DNA of 64,000 nt, from NCBI RefSeq assembly GCF_047272945.1, contig NZ_JBKOPS010000002.1, positions 372,001-436,000 of the forward strand, given 5' to 3'. This document shows positions 54,307 to 63,022 of the stretch, piece by piece; the first letter of the stretch is position 1; each line of letters opens with the position of its first letter. Under the pieces are notes generated by a model. It had not been told where the DNA came from. It saw only the letters and a program-made list of their open reading frames with translations, and ran no database searches. The stretch comes from Rubrolithibacter danxiaensis. GTDB lineage: Bacteria; Bacteroidota; Bacteroidia; Sphingobacteriales; Sphingobacteriaceae. The translations under genes were made by a program, and so were the position numbers.

Positions 54307-54397
54307 AAAGATTTTAGCCTGTGAGAGCCGGAAAGATTTGTAAAAGTTAAAGATGTAAATTTACTAAAAGGCGTATATAATTTTGCCTTTGTAAATG

Positions 54398-55288
54398 TCA
54401 TGTTACTGCAAATAATCCTGCAAGCTTTATTGATAAGGGGAGTAATAAAAAAATGGCGATAGCGGGAATAATTGCACCGAAAGCCGCAGCCCAGCTGGCA
54501 TTCATAATAATTAAAGCAAGTACTCCGGCTTTAACCGCCTTGCCGATATTTTTCCCAACCGGATCTTTAACCGCATTAAATAATGGTAAAAATATTATCC
54601 ACGCAAACGGAAACAGGATGAGCAATGCGAAAAGCAGATTATTTTGACTATAAGCCTGGTATAAAATAGAGGCAATTACAAGACTGTAAAGAAAAGCAGC
54701 AAAGTACAATGTAACAGGTTTGCCCCCATGTACTTCTCCGCGGCTAATCATTGTTATAGCAGCAATGTAAACGACAGGGGCAAGTGATAAAAACCACCAT
54801 GAATTTAATTCCATTGGAATAATGCTGATACCCAAAAGCAGGTTTAAACCTCTGCAAATCCCCATATTGACAGGGCCCAAGTAATTCTGATGTTTGCCCC
54901 ATTTATCATAAATCAAAGCTGATGCAGCCGTAAGAAAGGCCAGAATGCCTGAAACAGGATTAACAATAAATGCGCAAACCAATCCAATGAGCAAAAGTAC
55001 TGACCCTAAAGCAGTCGCTTCTTTTAACGAAACAACACCGCTGGGAATGGCCCGTTCCGGACGCTCAATTTTGTCTAATTCCGCATCAAAAACATCGTTG
55101 AATACAACCCCTCCTCCATATAAACCTTTTGTAGAAGCGCAAAGTAATATAACCGGCCAGATATATGCGAAATCAAAATGTGCATTATTAAAATAACCGG
55201 CTATAGTAATTCCAGCAAGTACATCGGCAACAGCAGTTACAATGTTTGCCGGCCGCATAAGTTGAAGAAATGCCGTTATTTTTTTCAA
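54398..55288 (-). CDS. eboC: EboC, UbiA-family prenyltransferase
   Basis: A 296-residue integral membrane protein with about eight helices. The first Asp-rich motif is ND(VF)DAELD in VVFNDVFDAELDKIERPERAIPSG; the second is around YDKWGKHQ. UbiA enzymes join a polyprenyl chain to an aromatic or cyclic acceptor. The start is TTG at 55288 giving MKKITAFLQLMRPANIVTAV; no in-frame ATG lies upstream nearby, and the ATG at residue 11 is less likely because it would cut the first helix. Third gene of the cluster. Confidence 0.87.
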   Translation of the reverse strand: MKKITAFLQLMRPANIVTAVADVLAGITIAGYFNNAHFDFAYIWPVILLCASTKGLYGGGVVFNDVFDAELDKIERPERAIPSGVVSLKEATALGSVLLLIGLVCAFIVNPVSGILAFLTAASALIYDKWGKHQNYLGPVNMGICRGLNLLLGISIIPMELNSWWFLSLAPVVYIAAITMISRGEVHGGKPVTLYFAAFLYSLVIASILYQAYSQNNLLFALLILFPFAWIIFLPLFNAVKDPVGKNIGKAVKAGVLALIIMNASWAAAFGAIIPAIAIFLLLPLSIKLAGLFAVT

Positions 55289-55350
55289 GATTATGATTGT
55301 TGCGAACTATTATTTAAGTGACATGCTAATCATTAAGAGGTTCTTCTACT

Positions 55351-56337
55351 TTACCTAATTATAATAGAATCTTTGTCAATCCGCGGTTGTTGACCGCCTC
55401 TTAAAATAGTGTTCCCTTCAAACTTCTGGCTCTGATCAATTCCTTTTACAGTGATAAAGTCGGCTTCATCAATTTGTCCGCTTTGAGCAAAAGCGGTTAT
55501 AGCATTCTTGTATGTTACCAATTGAATATCTTCTAAACTTATTCCATTGGCTTTCATCAGAACTGCGGTTTTGGGAACTGCCAAGGGGTCGCTGATTCCC
55601 CAATCGGCAGCAGAGTTAATCATGATTCGTTCTGTTCCATATTGTTTAACTATTTCAACCATCCGTTCGTTGCCCATTTTTGTAAAAGGATAAATGGTGA
55701 AAGCTGCCCAAAAGCCACGATCCAAAACTTCTTTTACAGTTTCCTCATTATTATGATCGATGATTACAGAATAAGGATTAAGGCCATGCTCTATTGCAAT
55801 GTCCATGCTGCGTTGCGTACCTTTCTTTTTGTCACGATGCGGAGTGTGGATCTGAACTGGCAGATTAGCTTCTTTAGCCAGTTCCAACTGCAGGCGGTAA
55901 TATTTTTCTTCAGCTGCGGTCTGATCGTCAAAGCCAATCTCACCTATACCTACAACTCCTTCTTTATAAATAAATAGCGGAAGCACTTCCATTACCTGTT
56001 CTGCCAGCGCTTCATTATTAGCTTCTCTAGAATTTAAGCCAATGGTGCAATAGTGTTTAATTCCAAATTGGGAAGAGCGGAACCTTTCCCATCCGATCAG
56101 GCTGCTGTAATAATCTTTAAAAGTATCTACGCCGGTACGGGGCTGCCCTAGCCAAAAAGCCGGCTCAATTAATGCAACAACTCCTGCATCGGCCATGGCC
56201 TGGTAATCATCCGTAGTACGTGAAGTCATGTGAACATGAGGATCAAAGAATTTCATCCCTTTGATACTGTCCAGGTTTACAGGCTGACTTTTTATACCTT
56301 CTTCAATTCTGTTAGTTATATCGTGACTACAACACAT
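55351..56337 (-). CDS. eboB: EboB, TatD-like metal-dependent hydrolase
   Basis: 328 residues from the ATG at 56337, chosen because it follows the eboA stop; a start at 56385 would overlap eboA by 34 bases. The TatD/amidohydrolase barrel has an HxH site (FDPHVHM) early, an E on strand 4 (VGIGEIGFDD), H in VQIHTPHRDKK and HNNEE, and D in the final strand INSAADWGISDP. The eboB family is described in the ebo cluster of algae and bacteria, with unknown substrate. Confidence 0.85.
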   Translation of the reverse strand: MCCSHDITNRIEEGIKSQPVNLDSIKGMKFFDPHVHMTSRTTDDYQAMADAGVVALIEPAFWLGQPRTGVDTFKDYYSSLIGWERFRSSQFGIKHYCTIGLNSREANNEALAEQVMEVLPLFIYKEGVVGIGEIGFDDQTAAEEKYYRLQLELAKEANLPVQIHTPHRDKKKGTQRSMDIAIEHGLNPYSVIIDHNNEETVKEVLDRGFWAAFTIYPFTKMGNERMVEIVKQYGTERIMINSAADWGISDPLAVPKTAVLMKANGISLEDIQLVTYKNAITAFAQSGQIDEADFITVKGIDQSQKFEGNTILRGGQQPRIDKDSIIIR

Positions 56338-56351
56338 AGTTAATAGGTTTA

Positions 56352-57236
56352 TTAGGCTATTGCTGCTTGTGCAACAACATTCCACGTTAATTCATTTTTT
56401 TCAACAGCAGCTTTTAGGTCCGGATATTGCTCCAGTAATTGCCTTGCAGGAGCGAATCTGCTTGATGAACACGCCAGAGCCGCCGCTTTCTTTTCGGTTT
56501 CATCGCCTTCTTTAAATAGTTTCTGAATATCTTCAAAAAGGTTTTCATTTAGAAACGGCCCCACTAATCGCCATAGTTGAGGGTTTATTGTTCGGTGAGC
56601 TGCCCAGCGCTCATGAGCGTAATCGGATAAAGTATCGGCTAATTTCTGATTTGCCCGCTTATCCAGGCCAATTATCTTATTTACAGGTTTATCTGTGAAA
56701 AAGGCCTTCAGCACCAGCTGATTCCATGCAGATTCATCCAAATTTTCAGCAGGATAAGGATTGTTGCAGATAACGGATTCAAGAACAGAGCCGATATTGC
56801 TTCTGATGCCTTCGGTACAGCGAAAAGTCCATTCTTCAGGATATGCAAGGAGTGGCAATGCTGAGTACAGGGCAACAAGCTCGTTCATTTCGGCAGCCTG
56901 AAACAAGCTGTTAATAGTTTCAGTATAGTTGCTTTTGTTTTCTGTCGGAAAATGCAGCAAAAACCAGATTCTGCTTAACTGATCGGCTGTAAAGCCGTGT
57001 AAGTTAAAATCTTTCCTGATTTGCTGTGCTTGTATTTGCTGTTCTGCAGAAACAGTTAAAAGAGATTTTCCGACAAAACGTGGGGCGGCAGTAAAAGCAG
57101 TAAAAAAGGAACTTTTACTGCCGTCTTTAAATAAAACGGTTTTGTCATTTAACCATTGAAATCCCTGAGGTTTTAAATTCTGCTTTAATATCTCTGCAAA
57201 TAATGAGAGAAGCTTTTTTAAATCATACTCATACAT
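56352..57236 (-). CDS. eboA: EboA domain protein
   Basis: About 294 residues from the ATG at 57236; the longer frame begins with a TTG that falls in a likely promoter box. A soluble helical repeat-like protein (LLSLFAEILKQNL, LSRIWFLLHFP, AAEMNELVALYSALPLLAYPEEW, ECTEGIRSN-like CTEGIRSNIGSVLESVICNNPYP) consistent with EboA. Function unknown; it is the first gene of an eboABCDEF operon. Classification rests on this order together with sequence pattern. Confidence 0.83.
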   Translation of the reverse strand: MYEYDLKKLLSLFAEILKQNLKPQGFQWLNDKTVLFKDGSKSSFFTAFTAAPRFVGKSLLTVSAEQQIQAQQIRKDFNLHGFTADQLSRIWFLLHFPTENKSNYTETINSLFQAAEMNELVALYSALPLLAYPEEWTFRCTEGIRSNIGSVLESVICNNPYPAENLDESAWNQLVLKAFFTDKPVNKIIGLDKRANQKLADTLSDYAHERWAAHRTINPQLWRLVGPFLNENLFEDIQKLFKEGDETEKKAAALACSSSRFAPARQLLEQYPDLKAAVEKNELTWNVVAQAAIA

Positions 57237-57242
57237 CGGTAA

Positions 57243-57250
57243 CAAAGTTA
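57243..57250 (-). promoter_or_regulatory. putative -7 box of the ebo operon
   Basis: TAACTTTG on the minus strand fits TAnnTTTG and ends 6 bases before the eboA ATG, favouring that start over the in-frame TTG inside the box. No clear -33 element was seen. Confidence 0.33.
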
Positions 57251-57296
57251 AAAAACAATATTACCTTAAAATGTAATTTATATCATATTTTCCTCA

Positions 57297-57995
57297 TTAT
57301 TTCAATTCAAATACTGCCCGCATCTGGTAATTCAGTTTGATTTTTTTGAAGTCAACATCGGGCATTGCGCCTGCTTCTGCAGCGTCAGCCTTCATCATGT
57401 AATTAGAGCGGTATATCGGCTGTGGATACGATTCGTTATTTATTTCCTGTATTTCCAGGGCGCTACCAATTTTTTCATTTACAGCTTCTGCAAGGTAAGC
57501 GGCTTTCGCTTTTGCCGCCTGCAATGCTTTAACTTTTAAATCTTTTTTTAACGATTCAATTTTTGAATAATCGTAACTGTCAATATTGGTATATTCAATT
57601 CCGCGGGAATCTACAGAACCTATTATCTGGTTAAGCTTAGTTAGGTCTGTTACCTTAATCCGGTATTGCTTGCTTGCCAGGAAATCAGGGTTTTTCTTCT
57701 TTTCCCAGGTATAATTATAGCTGGATATATTATTGATTGTAAAATTTTCTTTCGGGATTCCGGCATTCAGTACAGCGCTTTGCAGTTGTTTTTCCAGGTC
57801 TTCGATGATAACTTTCTTTTTATTGCTGTTATCCTTAAAATATTCTTTCAGAGAAATGCTGATATAAATAATGTCAGGTGTTACTTCTGCTTCTGCAGAA
57901 CCGATAACCTCGATTCTTCTCCTGGTATCTGGCTGTTGTGCAAAAGATGCTAACACGATGAGGCTTAACGCAAGTGCTGATAGTAATTTTCTCAT
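57297..57995 (-). CDS. SIMPL (DUF541) domain periplasmic protein
   Basis: About 232 residues. A Sec signal peptide (ending ASFAQ) is followed by a SIMPL domain (IEVIGSAEAEVTPDIIYISISLKEYF...) with the characteristic helical/coil and beta elements (QNNI-type NFTINNISSYNYTW, LKVKALQAAKAKAAYLAEAV). The ATG at 57995 gives the clean leader; one at 58001 is equally possible. SIMPL proteins are periplasmic oligomers, some protective in oxidative or envelope stress; function here unknown. Confidence 0.85.
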   Translation of the reverse strand: MRKLLSALALSLIVLASFAQQPDTRRRIEVIGSAEAEVTPDIIYISISLKEYFKDNSNKKKVIIEDLEKQLQSAVLNAGIPKENFTINNISSYNYTWEKKKNPDFLASKQYRIKVTDLTKLNQIIGSVDSRGIEYTNIDSYDYSKIESLKKDLKVKALQAAKAKAAYLAEAVNEKIGSALEIQEINNESYPQPIYRSNYMMKADAAEAGAMPDVDFKKIKLNYQMRAVFELK

Positions 57996-58120
57996 AATCA
58001 TATATTAAGTATTTACGGGATGTAATATTGCTGTTTTTGCATAATCTGTATACAGCCATATACGAATCTTACCAAGTACACGTAACAGGTTGCTGCAAAA
58101 TAAACTTTAGGGATGAAGGC

Positions 58121-58771
58121 TTATTCTTCAACAATTTCGCTATGCGGATGGCTTTCTTCTTTCTTTTCCTCTTTGAAGTAATGTTTCTGGAAAAGCAGAA
58201 TTAAGATAACCCCTACAGAAATAGCAGCATCAGCAAGGTTAAATACCGGCCGGAAGAAAATAAAGCCTTCACCTCCCCAGAAAGGTATCCATGCAGGAAA
58301 TGTTCCTTCCAGAATGGGAAAATAAAACATATCTACCACTTTTCCGTGGAAAAGGCCTGCATAGCCTCCGTTGGGTGGAAAGAGTTTGGCGGGATAGAAA
58401 TAGGAGCTTTCGCTGAAGATTAATCCGTAAAAAGTAGAATCAATAATATTGCCAAGCGCTCCGGCAAATATTAAGGAAACGTTTAGGATGAGGCCTCTGT
58501 GGTATTTCTTTTTAATAAGATAATGTACACCGTACCCGATTCCTATAACAGCTACAATGCGGAACAAAGTAAGAGCAAGCTTTCCGGCTTGCCCTCCAAA
58601 TTCCATTCCGAATGCCATTCCGTTATTTTCGGTAAAGTGAATGATGAACCAGTTACCGATAATTTTAAATTCCTGGCCCAGGCTCATGTTCATTTTGATC
58701 CAGAATTTAAGTATCTGGTCGGCAATAAGAACAAAAAGAATAAGCAGGAACGGCTTAGTATAACCTTTCAT
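58121..58771 (-). CDS. lspA: lipoprotein signal peptidase
   Basis: 216 residues with four predicted helices. The catalytic aspartates are in GALGNIIDS and FNLADAAISVG, the canonical LspA pair. A Gly-rich, non-catalytic insertion lies between helices 3 and 4 (SSYFYPAKLFPPNGGYAG..). It cleaves prolipoprotein signal peptides before Lnt acts. Its start overlaps the traR/dksA-like stop by one base (TAATG). Confidence 0.95.
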   Translation of the reverse strand: MKGYTKPFLLILFVLIADQILKFWIKMNMSLGQEFKIIGNWFIIHFTENNGMAFGMEFGGQAGKLALTLFRIVAVIGIGYGVHYLIKKKYHRGLILNVSLIFAGALGNIIDSTFYGLIFSESSYFYPAKLFPPNGGYAGLFHGKVVDMFYFPILEGTFPAWIPFWGGEGFIFFRPVFNLADAAISVGVILILLFQKHYFKEEKKEESHPHSEIVEE

Positions 58772-59154
58772 TAATATTGCTTCATTTTTGCCTCCATACT
58801 CAGAGTAGTATGAGGTACCGCACGTAATCTTTCTTTTGGAATCAGTTTTCCTGTTTCACGGCATATTCCGTACGTTTTATTTTCGATACGCACCAGGGCA
58901 GCTTCCAGATTTTCGATAAACTTTTTCTGGCGGGAAGCTAACTGGTTGATCTGTTCTTTTTCCAACGTAGCCGATCCGTCTTCCAATGTTTTGTAGGTGC
59001 CGGCAGTATCATCGGTTCCGTTCAAGTTCGGATTGCTTAATGATTGCGTTAATGAAGCAAGTTCGTCTTTTGCACTACGCATTTTTTCGAGAATGATCTC
59101 TTTAAATTCCTGCAATTCAGCGTCGGAATATCTTGTCTTTTCGTTATTTTCCAT
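58771..59154 (-). CDS. TraR/DksA-like protein with a degenerate zinc finger
   Basis: 127 residues. A long N-terminal coiled-coil region precedes the C-terminal YGICRETGKLIPKERLRAVPHTTLSMEAKM motif, which fits the DksA/TraR C4 zinc-finger scaffold. Only one of the four cysteines (in GICRET) is kept. Such degenerate forms are common in Bacteroidota. The role, possibly RNA polymerase binding, is inference. It lies between ileS (11-base overlap) and lspA. Confidence 0.83.
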   Translation of the reverse strand: MENNEKTRYSDAELQEFKEIILEKMRSAKDELASLTQSLSNPNLNGTDDTAGTYKTLEDGSATLEKEQINQLASRQKKFIENLEAALVRIENKTYGICRETGKLIPKERLRAVPHTTLSMEAKMKQY

Positions 59155-62100
59155 ATTCGGCTTTTTCTATAGAAATTAATACTGATTTATCATCTATTTC
59201 TACCGCTTCTCCTTCCTGTAAATTCTCTTTCAATTCAAATGAATCTGCAAGAATTTCGGTGCTAATATATGATAAATTATTTTTAACAGCTTCGGCAATA
59301 AAAGGAAGGTCAGCTATGCGTACCCTGATTTTATCCGTTACTTCAAATCCAAGATCTTTTCTTAAGTTTTGGATGCGGTTTATCAGTTCGCGTGAAATTC
59401 CTTCCTGCTTTAACGCTTCGGTTATGGTAACATCTAAAGCAACAGTTAGTTTTCCCATATTGGTTACCTGCCATCCCGGAACATCTTCGGCAATTACTTC
59501 CACATCTTCTGCCGGAATATCAAGCGTTAGTCCTTCGTTTTTAAAACAGATCTTTCCGTCTTTTTCGAATTGAGTAATCTCGGCTTGCGACAGCGTATTC
59601 AAAAATCCGGAAACATCTTTCATATATTTTCCTGCCTTTGGGCCCAATGCTTTAAAATTCGGTTTTATCTTCTTTTTTATAATTCCGGAAGTATCGTTTA
59701 TATACTCAATGTCCTTTATGTTTGTTTCAGATAAAATCAAATCTTTTACGCGTTCAACTTTCTCCCGAAAGCTGTTGTCCAGCACAGGAAGCAATATTTT
59801 GTTTAGCGGCTGTCGTACGTTGATGCCTACTTTTTTTCTCAGGGAAAGTACCATAGAAGAAATATCCTGGGCCAGTGCCATCCGTTCTTCCAGCGCTTTA
59901 TCTACCAGCATTTCGTTATAAACCGGAAAATCCGACAGGTGTACCGACTCTGCCCGTTCTTTCCCTGTGACATTATTTAGATCCAGGAACAGGCGTTCAC
60001 TAAAGAAAGGTGCAACCGGCGACATCAGCTTTGCGATGGTGTTTAAACAGGTGTAAAGAGTCTGGTAAGCAGAAATTTTATCTTCGGTATAATCTCCTTT
60101 CCAGAAGCGGCGACGGCAAAGTCGCACATACCAGTTGCTTAAATTTTCATCTACAAATTCCTGTATGGCTCTGGCAGCTTTCGTAGGCTCAAAATCCGAA
60201 TAAAATCCATCTACGTCTTTTGTCAGCGTATTTAACAGGGAAATGATCCATCGGTCTATTTCCGGTCTTTTTTGCGGAGCGATATCTTCTTCTTTATATT
60301 CAAAGCCATCAATATTGGCATAAAGCGAGAAGAACGCATAGGTGTTGTAAAGCGTACCAAAGAACTTTCTTCTTACTTCATCAAGGCCATCAAAACTGAA
60401 TTTTAAATTATCCCAGGGTGACGCATTACTGATCATATACCAGCGGGTGGCATCAGCACTGTATTTTTCTATAGTTTCAAAAGGATCAACGGCGTTACCC
60501 AGACGTTTCGACATTTTGTTGCCGTTCTTATCCAGAACCAAACCGTTTGAAACGACATTTTTAAATGCTACAGAGTCGTTCAGCATAACAGCGATGGCGT
60601 GAAGCGTAAAGAACCATCCACGGGTCTGGTCAACTCCTTCAGCGATAAAATCTGCAGGATAGGCGCTGGCAAACTTTTCTTTATTTTCAAAAGGATAATG
60701 CCATTGCGCATACGGCATAGCGCCGGAATCAAGCCAAACGTCAATTAGATCAGGCTCTCTTAACATCTTTTTCCCTGATGCCGAAACAAGTACGATGTCG
60801 TCAACATAAGGGCGGTGGAGTTCGTTTACTTCAAATCCTGATTCCATAAACCCTGCGTGCACGGCTTTTGAAATCTCCTCTTTCAGTTCGTCGATTGAAC
60901 CTATGCAAATTTCTTCAGTCCCGTCTTCTGTTTTCCAAATCGGAAGCGGGGTTCCCCAGTAGCGGGAACGTGATAGGTTCCAGTCTACCAGGTTTTCAAG
61001 CCAGTTTCCAAAGCGGCCTGTGCCGGTCGCTTCAGGCTTCCAGTTAATTGTTTTATTTAATTCAACAAGCCGGTCTTTAACTGCCGTCGTTCGGATAAAC
61101 CAGCTATCTAATGGATAGTATAATACAGGTTTGTCGGTGCGCCAGCAATGGGGATAACTGTGTTCGTATTTTTTTACATCAAAAGCCTTATTATCTTCTT
61201 TCAGCTTAATGGCTATCAGAACATCCGTTGGCTTAAAATCCGGATTATTGCGTTCCTCGTTGCTGTAATATTCCTCTTTTACAAAACGTCCTGCAAAATC
61301 AGTTACTTGGTCAACAAATCTTCCCTGGCGGTTAACCAAAGGGAATTCGTTCCCATTGCCATCTGTTACCATAACAGAAGGTACGTTGTTTTCCTTAGCA
61401 GCCCGAAAGTCATCAGCCCCAAATATGGAGGCGGTGTGTACAATCCCGGTTCCATCTTCGGTAGTAACAAAATCGGCAGGAATTACACGGAACGCATTTT
61501 TTTCCAGATTCTCGTTGCTGACATAAGGCATTAGCTGGTAATAACGTAAACCAACAAGTTCTTTGCCTTTAAATTCTGCAGTTTTAGTCCAGGGAATTAA
61601 TTTGTCTCCGGCCTTATAATCCTGAAAAGAGCCATTTTCAGCTTCGGGTTTAAAGTATTTCGATACCAGGTCTTCTGCAAGAACAACACTTACAGGTGTA
61701 AACGTATATTGATTAAAGGTTTTTATTTTTACATACGTTATATTCTCACCAACGGCCAGGGCACAATTTGAGGGAAGTGTCCAGGGTGTGGTTGTCCAGG
61801 CAAGAATCGCAGTATCTTCTCCTTTATCTTCAAACAAAACCGGTATCAGGGGGTGTATCTGATCGGGTTTTAAACGAAATTCGGCAACGACAGAGGTATC
61901 TTTAACCATGCGGTATGTTCCCGGCTGGTTCAGCTCATGAGAACTTAATCCCGTTCCTGCTGCCGGAGAAAAGGGTTGTACCGTATAGCCTTTATATAGT
62001 AATCCTTTATTATATAATTGTTTAAGAATCCACCAAAGGGTTTCTATGTATTCGTTTTTGTAAGTGATATACGGATTGTCAAGATCAACCCAGTAGCCCA

Positions 62101-62509
62101 TTTTCTGCGTCAGGTCGTTCCATACATCGGTATATTTCATTACCTCTTTCCGGCAGGCTTCATTATAATCTTCTACCGAGATCTTTTTCCCGATATCGTC
62201 TTTAGTGATGCCGAGCGTTTTTTCAACCGCCAGTTCAATAGGCAGTCCGTGGGTGTCCCAGCCTCCTTTTCGCTCAACACGATATCCTTTAAGCGTTTTA
62301 TAGCGGCAAAAAATATCCTTGATAGAGCGGGCCATTACGTGATGAATTCCGGGCATTCCATTTGCTGAAGGAGGCCCTTCATAAAAGGTATATGGTTTTG
62401 AAGCCGGGCGATTTGAAATACTTTTTTCGAAAATCTGGTTCTTCTGCCAATAATCAAGTATTTCTTTACCCGTTTCTGATAAGTTTAATTGCTTATATTC
62501 TTTGTACAT
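59144..62509 (-). CDS. ileS: isoleucyl-tRNA synthetase
   Basis: 1121 residues. The HIGH-type signature lies in PPSANGMPGIHHV, the editing domain (CP1) includes TTTPWTLPSN and GTGIVHTASIFGADDF, and the KMSKR loop is GNKMSKRLGN. The anticodon-binding and C-terminal extension matches the long (~1100 residue) Bacteroidota form. First gene of the ileS-traR/dksA-lspA operon. Confidence 0.97.
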   Translation of the reverse strand: MYKEYKQLNLSETGKEILDYWQKNQIFEKSISNRPASKPYTFYEGPPSANGMPGIHHVMARSIKDIFCRYKTLKGYRVERKGGWDTHGLPIELAVEKTLGITKDDIGKKISVEDYNEACRKEVMKYTDVWNDLTQKMGYWVDLDNPYITYKNEYIETLWWILKQLYNKGLLYKGYTVQPFSPAAGTGLSSHELNQPGTYRMVKDTSVVAEFRLKPDQIHPLIPVLFEDKGEDTAILAWTTTPWTLPSNCALAVGENITYVKIKTFNQYTFTPVSVVLAEDLVSKYFKPEAENGSFQDYKAGDKLIPWTKTAEFKGKELVGLRYYQLMPYVSNENLEKNAFRVIPADFVTTEDGTGIVHTASIFGADDFRAAKENNVPSVMVTDGNGNEFPLVNRQGRFVDQVTDFAGRFVKEEYYSNEERNNPDFKPTDVLIAIKLKEDNKAFDVKKYEHSYPHCWRTDKPVLYYPLDSWFIRTTAVKDRLVELNKTINWKPEATGTGRFGNWLENLVDWNLSRSRYWGTPLPIWKTEDGTEEICIGSIDELKEEISKAVHAGFMESGFEVNELHRPYVDDIVLVSASGKKMLREPDLIDVWLDSGAMPYAQWHYPFENKEKFASAYPADFIAEGVDQTRGWFFTLHAIAVMLNDSVAFKNVVSNGLVLDKNGNKMSKRLGNAVDPFETIEKYSADATRWYMISNASPWDNLKFSFDGLDEVRRKFFGTLYNTYAFFSLYANIDGFEYKEEDIAPQKRPEIDRWIISLLNTLTKDVDGFYSDFEPTKAARAIQEFVDENLSNWYVRLCRRRFWKGDYTEDKISAYQTLYTCLNTIAKLMSPVAPFFSERLFLDLNNVTGKERAESVHLSDFPVYNEMLVDKALEERMALAQDISSMVLSLRKKVGINVRQPLNKILLPVLDNSFREKVERVKDLILSETNIKDIEYINDTSGIIKKKIKPNFKALGPKAGKYMKDVSGFLNTLSQAEITQFEKDGKICFKNEGLTLDIPAEDVEVIAEDVPGWQVTNMGKLTVALDVTITEALKQEGISRELINRIQNLRKDLGFEVTDKIRVRIADLPFIAEAVKNNLSYISTEILADSFELKENLQEGEAVEIDDKSVLISIEKAEYGK

Positions 62510-62538
62510 CAGCCGTTTATCTTCGAATTTAAAGTGGG

Positions 62539-62546
62539 CAAAAATA
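62539..62546 (-). promoter_or_regulatory. putative -7 box of the ileS operon
   Basis: TATTTTTG on the minus strand, followed by C, fits TAnnTTTGC, 30 bases upstream of the ileS start. Confidence 0.35.
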
Positions 62547-62576
62547 CGGAAATAAGCCCGAAAAAAGTAATTAAAA

Positions 62577-62609
62577 TTGAAGCGGAGCGGTATTTCGGCA
62601 ATATTTTTG
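62577..62609 (+). promoter_or_regulatory. putative promoter of the 62679 gene
   Basis: TTG at 62577-62579 and TATTTTTG at 62602-62609 are separated by 22 bases, near the Bacteroidota -33/-7 spacing. The start codon is about 70 bases downstream. Confidence 0.33.
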
Positions 62610-62678
62610 TAATCTTTCTATTCCCCGTGCTTTATTACAAAAACAGTATCAACTCTTTTATTTAATATTACGCCATAT

Positions 62679-62936
62679 ATGTTTAAAATGAGAAATAAAT
62701 TCATGAGCCGCGGCTTACTTCTATTGATAGCAGGAGTAGGATTTATTCTTTTGGGAAAGTTAATTCAGATCAGAGACTGGGGATTGTATGGATGGGCTAT
62801 GATTTTAGGAATCCTGCTTTTTGGAGTTGGGTTTCTGATGATGCTATACAGCCTGATGCGGAAAGTAGAATACCAGGGTATTATAGAAGACCGGGCTGCC
62901 GAAGCTGAAAAACAATCTGAACAAAATGAAAATTAA
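62679..62936 (+). CDS. small membrane protein, unknown function
   Basis: 85 residues: two hydrophobic helices (GLLLLIAGVGFILLGKLI, and WAMILGILLFGVGFLMMLYSLM) and a polar, acidic C-terminal tail. No family is recognised. It lies between divergent ileS and recO. Confidence 0.6.
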   Translation: MFKMRNKFMSRGLLLLIAGVGFILLGKLIQIRDWGLYGWAMILGILLFGVGFLMMLYSLMRKVEYQGIIEDRAAEAEKQSEQNEN

Positions 62937-63022
62937 CCTGATATCTTGTTTCTGCTTGTTTTCGTTTATTATTCCTTAATTCTTTCCTAATTTCATTTTC
63001 TTTACAAGTTTCCTGAAAAAGA

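Noticed and set aside
54378..54385. TAATTTTG box in the eboC-eboD gap on the plus strand
   Set aside because: It resembles a -7 element for antisense RNA to eboC, but without a -33 match, and AT-rich gaps yield such words by chance.
56338..56385. Longer eboB start overlapping eboA
   Set aside because: It would add 16 low-complexity residues (MECCCTSS...) and a 34-base overlap; the ATG at 56337 is simpler, though not proven.
59133..59573. 146-codon plus-strand open frame
   Set aside because: Entirely antisense to the start of the DksA-like gene and the end of ileS; serine-rich, as expected for a complementary frame.
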